Notes: a model not told the origin generated them from the letters alone. 64,000 bases of DNA from Paraburkholderia fynbosensis (GCF_902859935.1 NZ_CADIKI010000020.1:100684-164683); one strand, 5' to 3'. Counted from the stretch's first letter, positions 6,914-15,946 are shown. Numbers and translations are program-made.

Positions 6914-9751
6914 ATGCCAACGTACCATCTGAGCGTCAAAGCAGGCAGGAAATCCGCCGCAGGCGAGCACGCGAAGTACATTGCGCGGGAGGATCACTAC
7001 GCCTACATTTCCCGCGGCGGGAAGTTCGAGGAGCGTGGCGACCTGAAGATGACCGAGAGCGGCAACATGCCGGCATGGGCCGCGCATGACGCGAGCCTCT
7101 TCTGGCAGGCCGCGGACACCCATGAACGGGTAAATGGCCGGCCGTACACCGAAATCGAGGTATCGATTCCGCGCGAACTGGACGACGAACAGCGCGTCGC
7201 GCTGGTGCGTGAATTCGTTGAACACACGCTCGGCGAGCGGCACGCATACACTTGGGCGATCCACAACCCGGCCGCCAGCGATGGGCTGGAACAGCCGCAC
7301 GCGCACATCATGTTCACGGAGCGGGTGAACGACGGCATCGCACGCGATCCGGAGCACTATTTCCGGCGCTGGAACGCGGCGGACCCGGAAAAGGGCGGTG
7401 CCGGCAAGGATCGCTATCTGAGCAGCCGGCAGTTTGTTCGCGACGTGCGCGAAGAGTGGGCGGTCACCGCCAATCACTTTATGGCACAGGCGGGCATCGA
7501 GGCTCGCATTGACCACCGCAGTTACCGGACGCTGGGGATTGAGCTGGAACCGTCCGTCAAGGTGGGCGTGGCGCGCTATGCGGGCGAGCGTGGCGTGATG
7601 GCCAGTGTGCTGGAAGAGAATCGCCAGCGCGCTTTCCGCAACGGTCAGCGACTGCTGATCAATCCGGCGATAGGCGTCGCCGCGCTGACGATCCATCAAT
7701 CCACCTTCTCACGGCGCGACGTCGAGCAGTTCGTGTTCCGTAACACCGACGGGGCGGAACAGTTCCGGCAGGTTTACGCCCGGCTGATGAATTCGAAGGA
7801 ACTGCTCGCACTCACCGATTCCGGTCGTCAGGGCGAATGGTTCACGTCAACAGAGTTGCGCGCGATTGAGTTGCGCCTGGTCGAATGCGCACGCAGGATG
7901 AGTCGTACCACTGACGGGATAGCGGGCGACGTTGCGGTGCGCGAAACGGTACGCGCAGTCCGGAAGTTCAATCCAGGACAGGAGGCCGCTTTCGTGGCGC
8001 TCGCCGGGCGTGCCCAGCTCGTGGTGGTGAATGGTGCGGCCGGGACCGGCAAGAGCTACGTGCTTGCTGCGGCGCGCGAAGCGCTCGAGGTGGATGGGCT
8101 GCGCGTAATGGGTGCGGCGCTGCAGGGCAAGACGGCGGACGACATGCAGCGCGACACCGGCATCGCCAGCTGGACGCTGCACAGCCTGCTGTCGGGTATC
8201 GAACGCGGTACGGTCACGCTCGATCCGAAAACGGTGCTGGTGGTCGACGAAGCCGGCATGGTCGGCTCACGGCAGATGGAAAAACTGCTGGGCCACGCGC
8301 AGGCGGCCGGCGCGCGTGTGCGCCTGGTCGGTGACGCGTGGCAGCTGCATGCGGTCGACGCAGGCGATGCTTTTCGCGCGGTGTCGCGCGAAGCGGCGGC
8401 CGCCGGCCAGCTCGAAAGTCTGACAGGGATCATGCGACAGAAGGAGGCCTGGCAGCGCGAGGCAACCTCGGCGCTGGCCCGGCACGACGTCCAATCGGCG
8501 GTGTCCGCGTATGCGGAGCACGGTGGCGTGCAGCTGTATCCGACCGTCGCCGACGCGCGCGAGCAGCTGATTGCTCAATGGCAGGACGATCGCCTGAAAG
8601 TCCCCGGCCTGTCCCAGCTACTGTTGACACACACCAACGACGAGCGGTGCGCGCTGAATGCACGCGTGCGCGAATTGCGGCGGATCGCCGGCGAGCTCGG
8701 TGATGAACAGACCGTGCCGATCGTGGGGACGGGAGACCGGCATATTGCGATCGCCGCTGGTGAACGGATCATGTTCCTGCGGAACGACTACGTGATGCAG
8801 GTGAAAAACGGAACATTGGGGACCGTCGAACGGATCGACGCCGCGGCGGGCACAAATGCTTCCGGCGCGGCCCTGCAGGTGCGGCTTGATGACGGCCGGC
8901 AACTCGCGGTCAATACCGCGCAGTATGGCCATTTCGATCACGGCTACGCGCTGACGATCCACAAGAGCCAGGGGGTAACGGTCGACCGCGCGTACGTGCT
9001 GGCCACGAAGGGCATGCACGCGGAGCTGGCCTATGTGGCGATGACGCGGCACAAGGAAAAACTCGTTGTGGCGGCTGGTCGGGACGAGTTCGCGGATGGC
9101 GAGGCGCTGATGCGCAGTCTTGCGCGCGCCGACGAAAAATCGTTCAGCGCACAGCATGAGCTGCGACCGGAGCGTGACCGCCAGCCGGAGCTGGGCTACC
9201 GGCACACGCTGAACCAGCGACGCGTCGAGTACTCGAACGCACCGCGGCCACAACGCCCGGAAAAGACCCTCAATCGGACCGTCAGGCAGTATGCCGACGC
9301 CCTCTCTGCGGCGGCGGCCGCAACCCGGGCGGGAAGGCCGGTACCGGCGAAAGATCGCGCGGCGCTGAAGCGGGCGGGCGCGGAACTGGACAGGGCCGAT
9401 TCCGCGATGCGTCGCGAGATTCGCCATGTGGTGGAACGGGATGATCGCGCGTGGCACGCACTCGTTGAGCTCAGCGGCGCCGCGCGGGCAGCGGCGCTCG
9501 TCAACGAGGTGAGAGCTGCGCGGGCACAGCGCTCAGGAATCAATGATGAGGCCGCCGGGCTCTCGCAACCGACGCCCGGAAGCGGAGCATCCCGACGTTT
9601 TGCCGACATGACACCCGAGGAGCGGCAGGACCGGCGCAATGAGTTCAAAGCGCAGCTCCGCGAGGCGGCGGGTCAGATGGTCGAGCCAAGCAGTTCATTG
9701 CGTGAAAGGTCAGAATCGCGCGGTCGAGGCGGTCCGGAAATCGGTGAATGA
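6914..9751 (+). CDS. traA: MobA/MobL-type relaxase fused to a RecD/TraA-like helicase
   Basis: A 945-residue protein. The N-terminal ~200 residues are a MobA/MobL relaxase: MPTYHLSVKAGRKSAAGEHA with the catalytic Tyr expected near the start or in KYIARE, and metal-binding histidines in AIHNPAA (H117) and QPHAHIMF (H129, H131). Residues ~355-760 form a superfamily 1 helicase: Walker A GAAGTGKS (374-381), Walker B VLVVDEAGM (441-449), and late motifs ALTIHKSQGVTVDRAYV and AYVAMTRHKEKLVVA. The enzyme would nick oriT, stay attached to the 5' end and unwind the strand to be transferred. Domain order and length fit the Ti/TraA group, slightly short at the C-terminus. It is the only clear conjugation enzyme here; no type IV secretion genes are in the window. 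Confidence 0.9.
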   Translation: MPTYHLSVKAGRKSAAGEHAKYIAREDHYAYISRGGKFEERGDLKMTESGNMPAWAAHDASLFWQAADTHERVNGRPYTEIEVSIPRELDDEQRVALVREFVEHTLGERHAYTWAIHNPAASDGLEQPHAHIMFTERVNDGIARDPEHYFRRWNAADPEKGGAGKDRYLSSRQFVRDVREEWAVTANHFMAQAGIEARIDHRSYRTLGIELEPSVKVGVARYAGERGVMASVLEENRQRAFRNGQRLLINPAIGVAALTIHQSTFSRRDVEQFVFRNTDGAEQFRQVYARLMNSKELLALTDSGRQGEWFTSTELRAIELRLVECARRMSRTTDGIAGDVAVRETVRAVRKFNPGQEAAFVALAGRAQLVVVNGAAGTGKSYVLAAAREALEVDGLRVMGAALQGKTADDMQRDTGIASWTLHSLLSGIERGTVTLDPKTVLVVDEAGMVGSRQMEKLLGHAQAAGARVRLVGDAWQLHAVDAGDAFRAVSREAAAAGQLESLTGIMRQKEAWQREATSALARHDVQSAVSAYAEHGGVQLYPTVADAREQLIAQWQDDRLKVPGLSQLLLTHTNDERCALNARVRELRRIAGELGDEQTVPIVGTGDRHIAIAAGERIMFLRNDYVMQVKNGTLGTVERIDAAAGTNASGAALQVRLDDGRQLAVNTAQYGHFDHGYALTIHKSQGVTVDRAYVLATKGMHAELAYVAMTRHKEKLVVAAGRDEFADGEALMRSLARADEKSFSAQHELRPERDRQPELGYRHTLNQRRVEYSNAPRPQRPEKTLNRTVRQYADALSAAAAATRAGRPVPAKDRAALKRAGAELDRADSAMRREIRHVVERDDRAWHALVELSGAARAAALVNEVRAARAQRSGINDEAAGLSQPTPGSGASRRFADMTPEERQDRRNEFKAQLREAAGQMVEPSSSLRERSESRGRGGPEIGE

Positions 9752-9989
9752 CTTCGGTTATTGGAATTACGAAGTGAAGCTGAAGCGCGGGATGATTTGC
9801 GGGAAATCCGAATTAATTGAACTGCTGCGGACCGGTTGGCATTCAGGGGCACGGCTTTTCACAACTTTTTGCGGATACACGCCCTTGCCAATATCTGGAC
9901 GCATAAGCCGGTGGCGTGCCCGCCGAAAGTGATCCGCCAAACAGCTCCGCTATAATCGGACTACCTTTTCACACCTCCATTCCAAATAG
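9752..9989. other. Non-coding gap after the relaxase gene
   Basis: No gene supported. A frame overlapping the end of the relaxase continues here to 9932, but its overlapping part is a shadow and the rest has no recognisable motif. The last ~40 bases presumably hold the promoter of the next gene. Confidence 0.4.
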
Positions 9990-10448
9990 ATGTCCGTCAA
10001 ACGAAACCGGTCCCGGGCCAACCAGCCACGCCGGCCGCTGACAAAGGCGCTGTTACTACCGATGGATCGTGCGTCCGCTAGCGAACAGTCCCTGAGGCTG
10101 CATCTGGCGCTGGTCGCATGTCGTGAGTGCCAGGCCAATAGTCACCTGATCAACGAACTGATGCGCGCCGTCTATCTTGCTTATTTTTTGCAACGCGCGG
10201 GCTACGGAAGGCATCCAGCCGAGCACTTCAAGGTCGCCGAGTGCGCTGTGGAGGTGACGCTGGCGCATGCGCATGAGACCGGCGAATGGCGTCTGACGCC
10301 GGACGTCATCGGTGACTTTGAAGAACTGATAGCCCTCTATGACGCGCAACTTGCCCGCGCACCACTGCATGCGGTACGTCACGCCGAAGAGCAACTCAGG
10401 GATTTTCTCGCGGGAACGGAAAGCTCGCCTATCGTCGTGGAGGCGTAA
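9990..10448 (+). CDS. Conserved hypothetical plasmid protein, helical
   Basis: A 152-residue protein: basic N-terminus (MSVKRNRSRANQPRRPLTKA) followed by long amphipathic helices (HLALVACRECQANSHLINEL, AVYLAYFLQRAGYG, AECAVEVTLAHAHETGEW). There is no signal peptide or membrane span. I have seen similar proteins on Burkholderiaceae plasmids labelled 'Fis family transcriptional regulator', but I see no convincing Fis-type helix-turn-helix at the C-terminus, so that label should not be trusted. It is the last gene of the backbone before a ~690-base gap and the switch to metabolic cargo. Confidence 0.65.
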   Translation: MSVKRNRSRANQPRRPLTKALLLPMDRASASEQSLRLHLALVACRECQANSHLINELMRAVYLAYFLQRAGYGRHPAEHFKVAECAVEVTLAHAHETGEWRLTPDVIGDFEELIALYDAQLARAPLHAVRHAEEQLRDFLAGTESSPIVVEA

Positions 10449-11135
10449 CTCTGTAACTCTCGCGCCGCTGCACCAGATCGTGGGTGTATGTGTTCAGGCT
10501 ACGACATCCCTGGGTGTGAGCGGTGATCTCCAGCAGCGCGAAGCCGCGCTCACCACATTCAGATGTGCACAAGGTTGAGCGCTAACGTCGCTGAACATTC
10601 GAGCATCACTGAAATATATAGGACTCCTTATAAATGTTGATAATTCCTTTTATGTTAAATCCGCTTCTACAAAAACATCTGAGCCGAGTTTCCACGGGCA
10701 ATCTTTTTCCCGTGGCCGTCCAGTATGCGTCGAGGCCACTTGGGGTGCCGCATGCGGGTCTCGCCAAGTAGTTCGGTCAAGGCGCGGTGACGAGCATCCA
10801 AGTGGATGGACTGCTCACAGACATGCTCTTGTCGCTCGATCTGTGAGGCAACAGGGACGCCGTCGAGTCGTGCATCGCAGACTGGTTGCGTCAACATCCA
10901 TACTGACAAGCCTGACGTGGCACGCGCCGCGCAGCACCGCTCCGAGCCGATTCCCACTTTGCAATAGCCGGCCGGTATGGCCCTCGCGCCTTGCCTGTGC
11001 TGTTGATGCGCTGACCGACGAACGTCATCCTGGAACCGTATCGGCCCTGTCATTGTGCGATAGCGCGGTTGTCGCGAACGTCAAAAACTGCTTCGACTCT
11101 GGCATTGCCGGGTATGAACAATCGACAGCAACGTC
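10449..11135. other. 687-base boundary gap between backbone and cargo
   Basis: No gene is supported. A minus-strand frame at 10667-11053 (128 codons) has no recognisable domain and could be the remains of an old gene. An AT-rich patch lies at about 10605-10670. The gap marks the change from plasmid-type genes to metabolic genes, so relics of the insertion that joined them would be expected here, but I see no clear insertion-sequence ends. Confidence 0.4.
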
Positions 11136-12086
11136 TCACACAGCGTTGCCCACAACGCTGTCTGCAATTTGCGCGTCCTGAACGGCTACCCCCGTCAGGT
11201 CCGCGACGGTAATCTGCTCGCCTTGAGAATCGTCACGTCCGCGTTTTCCGCTCGCAAGCAAGGTTCCGAGCTCGATCAACCGCTCCTCCTGAATCAGTCC
11301 AGCGGATAACGCGTGAGAGACCTCACCGTACTTGCTACATTGCGCGATCGAATCGACCACAATGACGTCTGCGCGCCCGACGATCCAGGCGTCCAATTCC
11401 TGTTTGCCAGGACCATCCGCACCAACAGCAGTGATATGGGTGCCGTCCTGAACCCATTGGGATTTCAGCAACGCCTCGCGCGATGGCGTAGCGGTCACAA
11501 TCAGATTTGAATTGATTGCAACGCCTTCTGCGGACTCGTAAGCATGAACCGAGAACCCGAACACCGACATGTCGTCTGCAAAACGCAGCCGCCGCTCGGC
11601 ATTCGGTTCCCAGACATGCACGTCGCGGCACGATGTTACCGTGCGCAGATATTCCAACTGTAGCCGCGCCTGCACACCCGTGCCGATGATGCCGATCCCG
11701 TGAACCTCGTGCGGAGCTAGCGCGCGTGCAACTAATTGGCCTGCGATTGCGGTGCGCACGCAGGTCAGCCAGCCTTCGTCCTGCAGCAATGCGACAGGCG
11801 CACCGGTCTTTGCCGAGAAGAGCATGACCAGCCCGTCGTTGCTGGGTAATCCCGCTGCGGGGTTGTTGTAAAAGCCGGACGATACCTTCACCGCGAACGT
11901 AGCGGCCCCGTCGACGTACGCTGACTTGATGCAGCATTCGCCGTTGCTCGACTCGAACCGGAAGTTCTGAATCGGCGGCACCTGGGCCGTTTTGCGGGAA
12001 TAGGCGATAAGGCCCTGCTCGACCATGCGTACCGCCCGTTCCATGTCGAAGCGCGCCACGATTTCGTCTTTCGTCCAGATTTTCAC
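11136..12086 (-). CDS. Ornithine cyclodeaminase/mu-crystallin-family reductase (EutC/BhcD-like)
   Basis: Taken from the GTG at 12084-12086, which overlaps the upstream gene's stop as GTGA; 316 residues, the family's usual length. Features: FDMERAVRMVEQGL, VPPIQNFRFES, CCIKSAYVDG (substrate-contact Lys), ALLQDEGWLTCVRTAIAGQL and the Rossmann turn GIGIIGTGVQARLQLEYL. This family includes ornithine cyclodeaminase, alanine dehydrogenase AlaDH, imine reductases and EutC. Its tight coupling to a threonine-dehydratase-like gene is the arrangement of EutB-EutC in hydroxyectoine breakdown and of BhcB-BhcD (beta-hydroxyaspartate dehydratase and iminosuccinate reductase). Likely role: NAD(P)H-dependent reduction of the imine released by the PLP enzyme. 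Exact substrate is inference. Confidence 0.8.
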   Translation of the reverse strand: MKIWTKDEIVARFDMERAVRMVEQGLIAYSRKTAQVPPIQNFRFESSNGECCIKSAYVDGAATFAVKVSSGFYNNPAAGLPSNDGLVMLFSAKTGAPVALLQDEGWLTCVRTAIAGQLVARALAPHEVHGIGIIGTGVQARLQLEYLRTVTSCRDVHVWEPNAERRLRFADDMSVFGFSVHAYESAEGVAINSNLIVTATPSREALLKSQWVQDGTHITAVGADGPGKQELDAWIVGRADVIVVDSIAQCSKYGEVSHALSAGLIQEERLIELGTLLASGKRGRDDSQGEQITVADLTGVAVQDAQIADSVVGNAV

Positions 12087-13054
12087 TTCACGGCCTCGAT
12101 GAATTTGTTCAGCATGATGTTCCGGCCGCACAACACGACCGCTACCGCGCGCCCTTGATAGCGTGGCGCGAGCCTGAGCAGCGACGCCAGCGCTACGCCC
12201 GCGGCGCCTTCCACCATGAAGCGCTCGGTCTGCGCGAGCAGTTTCATCGCGGCCTTGATTTCCTCTTCGGTCACGAGGTCGGTATCGGAAATGACCTGCT
12301 GGCCGATACCGAACGTAATCGAATCGGGTTCGATGCCACCCGCCGTGCCGTCGGAAATCGTGTCGTGCTCTTCGACCTCGATGATTTCTCCCGCTTTCAG
12401 CGAGCTATACAGCGCCGTCGAGTTGGCCGGCCAGCAACCGACCACCGCCGTCTGCGGGCTCAAGTGCCGGATTGCCGTCCCTACGCCCGAAATCAGACCG
12501 CCGCCGCCGACCGACGCGAACACGGCGGCCAGTTCGACGCCGGCCGCACGCGCCTGTTCGTGCATCTCGATACCGATCGTGCCTTGCCCCGCGATGACGT
12601 CGATATCGTTATAGGGCGACACGAACGTCATGCCCTTGAGCTTCGCCTGCCGGCCTGCTTCAAGCTCGACCGCAAGGGAGGTGTCGTCAATTGTGACGAC
12701 CTCGGCGCCAAGCGCCCGGATGGCGTCGAGCTTGATCGCCGATGCGGAGCTGGTAGCGTAGACCGTGACGGGAACGCCCGCGAGTTTGCCCGCGAGCGCC
12801 ACACCCTGACCATGGTTGCCGCTCGACACCGTCAACACGCCATTGCGCCGGGACGCCTCGGCGAGCAGACGCAGCTTGTTCGTCGCGCCGCGAAACTTGA
12901 ACGACCCTGTCAGTTGCAGATGCTCGCACTTCAGATACACCTCACAGCCGGTCAGCTTCGACAGCATCGGACTGTATGAAAGCGGCGTAATCGCAACCTG
13001 TTGGCGAATGGCGCGATGCGCGTCGTCGATCCGCTGGAATAAATCGTGTGTCAC
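12083..13054 (-). CDS. Threonine-dehydratase-like PLP enzyme (EutB/BhcB-like)
   Basis: A 323-residue fold-type II PLP enzyme. The PLP lysine is K53 in GSFKFRGATNK; SSGNHGQG (77-84) and the phosphate-cradling SVGGGGLISG (181-190, GGGG 183-186) are present. The C-terminal regulatory ACT domain of biosynthetic threonine deaminase is absent, so this is a catabolic type. It would eliminate water and form an imine from a beta-hydroxy amino acid such as threonine, serine or hydroxyaspartate. The start is a GTG at 13052-13054 overlapping the regulator's TGA (GTGA), and its own stop overlaps the next gene's start the same way, so the three are translationally coupled. The pairing with an ornithine-cyclodeaminase-family partner points to beta-hydroxyaspartate rather than threonine, but this is not shown by the sequence alone. 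Confidence 0.85.
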   Translation of the reverse strand: MTHDLFQRIDDAHRAIRQQVAITPLSYSPMLSKLTGCEVYLKCEHLQLTGSFKFRGATNKLRLLAEASRRNGVLTVSSGNHGQGVALAGKLAGVPVTVYATSSASAIKLDAIRALGAEVVTIDDTSLAVELEAGRQAKLKGMTFVSPYNDIDVIAGQGTIGIEMHEQARAAGVELAAVFASVGGGGLISGVGTAIRHLSPQTAVVGCWPANSTALYSSLKAGEIIEVEEHDTISDGTAGGIEPDSITFGIGQQVISDTDLVTEEEIKAAMKLLAQTERFMVEGAAGVALASLLRLAPRYQGRAVAVVLCGRNIMLNKFIEAVK

Positions 13055-13767
13055 CCGTTACCTCTCAAATCTTTCAGATGGTTGAAAACCGTGGCGCGCC
13101 CCATCGACAGCACCTTCGCCACGTAATTCGCCGCGCTTTTTCCTTTGAAGGCACCCTCTTCGTAGAGCGCCTCGACGAGCACACGCTTATGCTCGCGCGT
13201 GAGCATGGACAGTGTGAGCTTGCGTTCCTGCAACCAGTGATTGAGAAACACGTTCACCCGGTCCTGCCAGTCGTCGTGAAAAAGCTTCTCCGGCTGCGGC
13301 TGAAGCACCGCGCTCGAGACCAGCAACTCAAGCGCCTGCCTGGCCTGTTCGAGCGCCGAGAGATGGAAGTTGATACACATCACACCGATCGGCTCGCCCG
13401 ATTCGGTGCGGACCACAACGCTGGTCGAACGGACCCTGCGGCCGTCCCAGCCGAGCTTCTCGTAGGGACCAATGACCGTCTCCCGTTCATCAAACTCAAT
13501 GTCGTCGAGCGCCGAGTCGTCTCCCAGTTCGCGCTTGGACTGGTTGTTCGCTACGTACACGACAGTCTGCGTTGCGAGGTCATGTAGAACGACTTCCGTG
13601 TACGGCGGAAACAGCATCGCGATGCCGTCAGCCACCGCGCAGTACGGTGCCAATGGTCCCAGCGATGCCTGCCGGCGGCGGGCCCGACCGGCTCCAGTTT
13701 TCGCGGCAGGCTTCACCTGCTTCGAGGCATGGGGGGAGTCGTTGGCGGAAGTGTTTGCTCTGGTCAT
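13051..13767 (-). CDS. DauR/YheO-type transcriptional regulator (PAS_6 + HTH)
   Basis: From the ATG at 13767, 238 residues. After a basic, low-complexity N-terminus, a YheO-like PAS domain spans ~40-150 (FPPYTEVVLHDLATQTVVYV, SGEPIGVMCINFHLSAL), followed by a C-terminal helix-turn-helix (~175-235: RVLVEALYEEGAFKGKSAAN, VLSMGRATVFNHLKDL). Relatives include DauR, which represses D-arginine catabolic genes in Pseudomonas; there the operon also holds an ornithine-cyclodeaminase-family enzyme (DauB). It is first in a translationally coupled run with the dehydratase and reductase and presumably senses the cluster's substrate. The dyad at 14753-14773 is a possible binding site. Confidence 0.8.
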   Translation of the reverse strand: MTRANTSANDSPHASKQVKPAAKTGAGRARRRQASLGPLAPYCAVADGIAMLFPPYTEVVLHDLATQTVVYVANNQSKRELGDDSALDDIEFDERETVIGPYEKLGWDGRRVRSTSVVVRTESGEPIGVMCINFHLSALEQARQALELLVSSAVLQPQPEKLFHDDWQDRVNVFLNHWLQERKLTLSMLTREHKRVLVEALYEEGAFKGKSAANYVAKVLSMGRATVFNHLKDLRGNG

Positions 13768-13816
13768 GTGTTTGCCTGCACGGTGCGAAATGCACGCAGC
13801 ACGCCGCATGTGCGGC

Positions 13817-14608
13817 CTAGTGTGCGGTGAGGTCCACGGTAAAATACTTCTTGAGAAGCTGTTGGTAGGTGCCGTTGCGCTTCAGTTCCGCGAAAGCGCC
13901 GTTGAGCGCGTCAAGCAGTTGGTGATCGCCCTTGCGCACACCGATACCAACACCGGTTCCGATGATTTTCGCATCATTGACCGAGGGCCCGGCAAACGCG
14001 AAGCCCTTGCCGTTCGCCTGGTTCAGGAAGCCCAGACTGGCGGCCGTCGCATCGACGAAGGTGGCATCGATACGGCCCGCCACCAGGTCGTCGTACGCAT
14101 GGTCCTGCGTCTGGTAAGACTGCACGTCCACATTTTTCGGCGCCCACATCTGAATGGCGTACTGCTCCTGGATTGAGCCTTGCAGCACCCCGACCTTGTG
14201 GCCGGTCAACGATTCCGCACTCGGCAGCAACGCGCTTCCTTTCTTCGCCACCAGTTGGGCGGGCGTCAGATAGAGCGGGACTGTGAAGTCCACCTGCTCG
14301 GCGCGCTTTGCATTGATGTTCATCGCGGAATCGATCGCGTCGAACTTCCGCGCTTTCAGCGCCGGGATGAGACCGTCGAACGAATTTTCGACCCACACAC
14401 ATTTCGCCTTTAGCTGTGCGCAAAGCGCATTGCCAAGGTCGATATCAAAACCTTGGAGCTGCCCACTCGCCGTTTTGGATTCAAACGGGGGATAAGCGGC
14501 TTCGACGCCGAACCGGATAGTCGCCAGACTCTTTACCTGCGCCGGAATCGGAAACGCGCTCGCCAACAATGCAAAAGCGGCTATCGCACGTAATGCCTGC
14601 TGCTTCAT
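13817..14608 (-). CDS. Periplasmic amino-acid-binding protein (ABC transporter, HisJ/ArgT type)
   Basis: Start chosen at the ATG at 14608 because a signal peptide follows directly (MKQQALRAIAAFALLASAFP, cleavage near PAQ) and GAGG lies upstream; 263 residues. Family signatures: IRFGVEAAYPPFESKTASGQ, LQGFDIDLGNALC, and FDAIDSAMNINAKRAEQVDF near the ligand pocket. It should capture a basic or polar amino acid in the periplasm for an ABC importer. No permease or ATPase gene is nearby, so it either uses permeases encoded elsewhere or the transporter was left behind. It is transcribed in the same direction as, and 50 bases upstream of, the regulator gene, so probably feeds the dehydratase/reductase pathway. 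Confidence 0.85.
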   Translation of the reverse strand: MKQQALRAIAAFALLASAFPIPAQVKSLATIRFGVEAAYPPFESKTASGQLQGFDIDLGNALCAQLKAKCVWVENSFDGLIPALKARKFDAIDSAMNINAKRAEQVDFTVPLYLTPAQLVAKKGSALLPSAESLTGHKVGVLQGSIQEQYAIQMWAPKNVDVQSYQTQDHAYDDLVAGRIDATFVDATAASLGFLNQANGKGFAFAGPSVNDAKIIGTGVGIGVRKGDHQLLDALNGAFAELKRNGTYQQLLKKYFTVDLTAH

Positions 14609-14752
14609 GATCAACCTCACTCTTTCTGGGGAAGACCCCAAATATCTTTGTATCGGTTTCGGCAGCATCTCGGGATAGTCGGCGCGACGTGAAGGGCGGC
14701 TCATCGCGCGGCCGGCAGGTGTTGTCAAATCTGTACCACTCGGTATAGACTA

Positions 14753-14773
14753 GACTTTCTTGTACAGAAAGTC
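14753..14773. promoter_or_regulatory. Imperfect dyad between the binding-protein and amidohydrolase genes
   Basis: GACTTTC (14753-14759) and GAAAGTC (14767-14773) flank TTGTACA, which contains the self-complementary TGTACA. It lies in the divergent gap, 145 bases upstream of the binding-protein start and 177 bases upstream of the amidohydrolase start. A good position for one regulator to control both arms of the cluster. Confidence 0.5.
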
Positions 14774-14950
14774 AAACACCTTTGATCAGAGCGTATTCGA
14801 CTCGCCGCGGGATTTGCAGGGGATCGTCAGCGAATGCGTCCGTGCCCCTCGCTGTCGGGCGTGCCGTCGATCTGGACTTTTTGTCTATTTTTTGAAGCAT
14901 AGGCAGCGCGCCGCGCGCAGGCCAACCACCCAAACCGTGATGGAGGTTCT

Positions 14951-15946
14951 ATGGGGCGCCTTAACATCAACTGGGAACGCGACGGTCGTCAAGCCGCCTA
15001 CCTCGAACTGCCAAGCTCGACCAACACGAGCGCGTGGCAAAACTTGCGAATACCGGTTTTTTATTTCAGACGTGGCGATGGACCCAGAACGCTTCTGATT
15101 GGCGGTAGCCACGGCGACGAGTACGAAAGTCAGGTGGCATTGTCAAAGCTTGCGCACACCCTCGACCCGCACACACTGATCGGTTCGATTCTCGTCATCC
15201 CGTCGCTGAATCTGCCTGCGGCACTTGCGGGGGCGCGCCTGTCCCCAATCGACGGAGGCAATCTCAATCGTGAGTTTCCCGGTGACGCGCGAGGGTCTGT
15301 CACGCAGCGCATGGCTCACTTCGTTAGCCATGAACTGGTGCCGCGTGTCGACAGCGTGGTCGACCTGCATTCGGGTGGACGCACCCTCCGGTTTCATCCC
15401 TGCACCTTCGTTCACGGACAGGCAGACCCGGCGCGCACGGCGGCCTTCCTCGCCGCGGCCAGGAGTTTTCGGGCGCCACTGACCGTCATCCTTCGGGAAG
15501 ACCATGCGGACGTCATGCTGGACGATGTCGTGGAGCGCGCGGGAAAGTTAATGTTAGCAAGTGAGCTTGGTGGAAGTGCCCTGGTGACACGGGATACTGT
15601 CCACCTCACATCTGAAGGCCTGCGGCAGCTTCTACAGCATCTAGGGCATATGAGTGGCGCGCAATCGTCGCCTACAACCGTAGCGCCCTCAAGGGTGGTC
15701 TGCGTGCCAGGGCCGGAATACTATCTGCATGCAGATGACACCGCACTGTTCGAGCCCGTACTGGAGCTCGGAGAAGCCGTTCGGGAGGGTGCTGTCGTCG
15801 GCTTTTATCACTACATCGACCGAGTAGACCGTGCGCCCGTTCCGCTGTACGCCCCGCGGAGTGGCCTGCTGTTGTGCGTCAATGGACAGGCATTGGTCCA
15901 TCGCGACGACGCGGTCGCCGTAATCGCGGTCGACTACGAGGGCTAA
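14951..15946 (+). CDS. Succinylglutamate desuccinylase/aspartoacylase-family amidohydrolase (DoeB-like)
   Basis: A 331-residue protein with GGAGG upstream of the ATG. It has the zinc carboxypeptidase-like motifs of the AstE/AspA family: GGSHGDEYES (zinc ligands H54 and E57), NLNREFPG (substrate Arg at ~107), VVDLHSGG (H140), and a C-terminal beta domain (PLYAPRSGLLL). The family removes acyl groups from amino acids; DoeB deacetylates N-acetyl-diaminobutyrate in ectoine breakdown. Its divergence from the binding protein/EutB/EutC-like genes suggests an N-acylated or cyclic amino acid enters the pathway, is trapped by the binding protein, deacylated here, and then dehydrated and reduced. The specific substrate is inferred. 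Confidence 0.75.
   Translation: MGRLNINWERDGRQAAYLELPSSTNTSAWQNLRIPVFYFRRGDGPRTLLIGGSHGDEYESQVALSKLAHTLDPHTLIGSILVIPSLNLPAALAGARLSPIDGGNLNREFPGDARGSVTQRMAHFVSHELVPRVDSVVDLHSGGRTLRFHPCTFVHGQADPARTAAFLAAARSFRAPLTVILREDHADVMLDDVVERAGKLMLASELGGSALVTRDTVHLTSEGLRQLLQHLGHMSGAQSSPTTVAPSRVVCVPGPEYYLHADDTALFEPVLELGEAVREGAVVGFYHYIDRVDRAPVPLYAPRSGLLLCVNGQALVHRDDAVAVIAVDYEG

Noticed and set aside
9639..9932. 97-codon frame overlapping the relaxase end
   Set aside because: The overlapping half is a shadow; the remainder has no recognisable feature or good start.
10667..11053. Minus-strand frame thought at first to be a transposase remnant
   Set aside because: I could not match it to IS110, IS3, IS5 or IS21 patterns; left as an unexplained gap.
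12155..12979. 274-codon plus-strand frame opposite the threonine-dehydratase-like gene
   Set aside because: Shadow frame; the PLP motifs of the minus strand explain the codon pattern.
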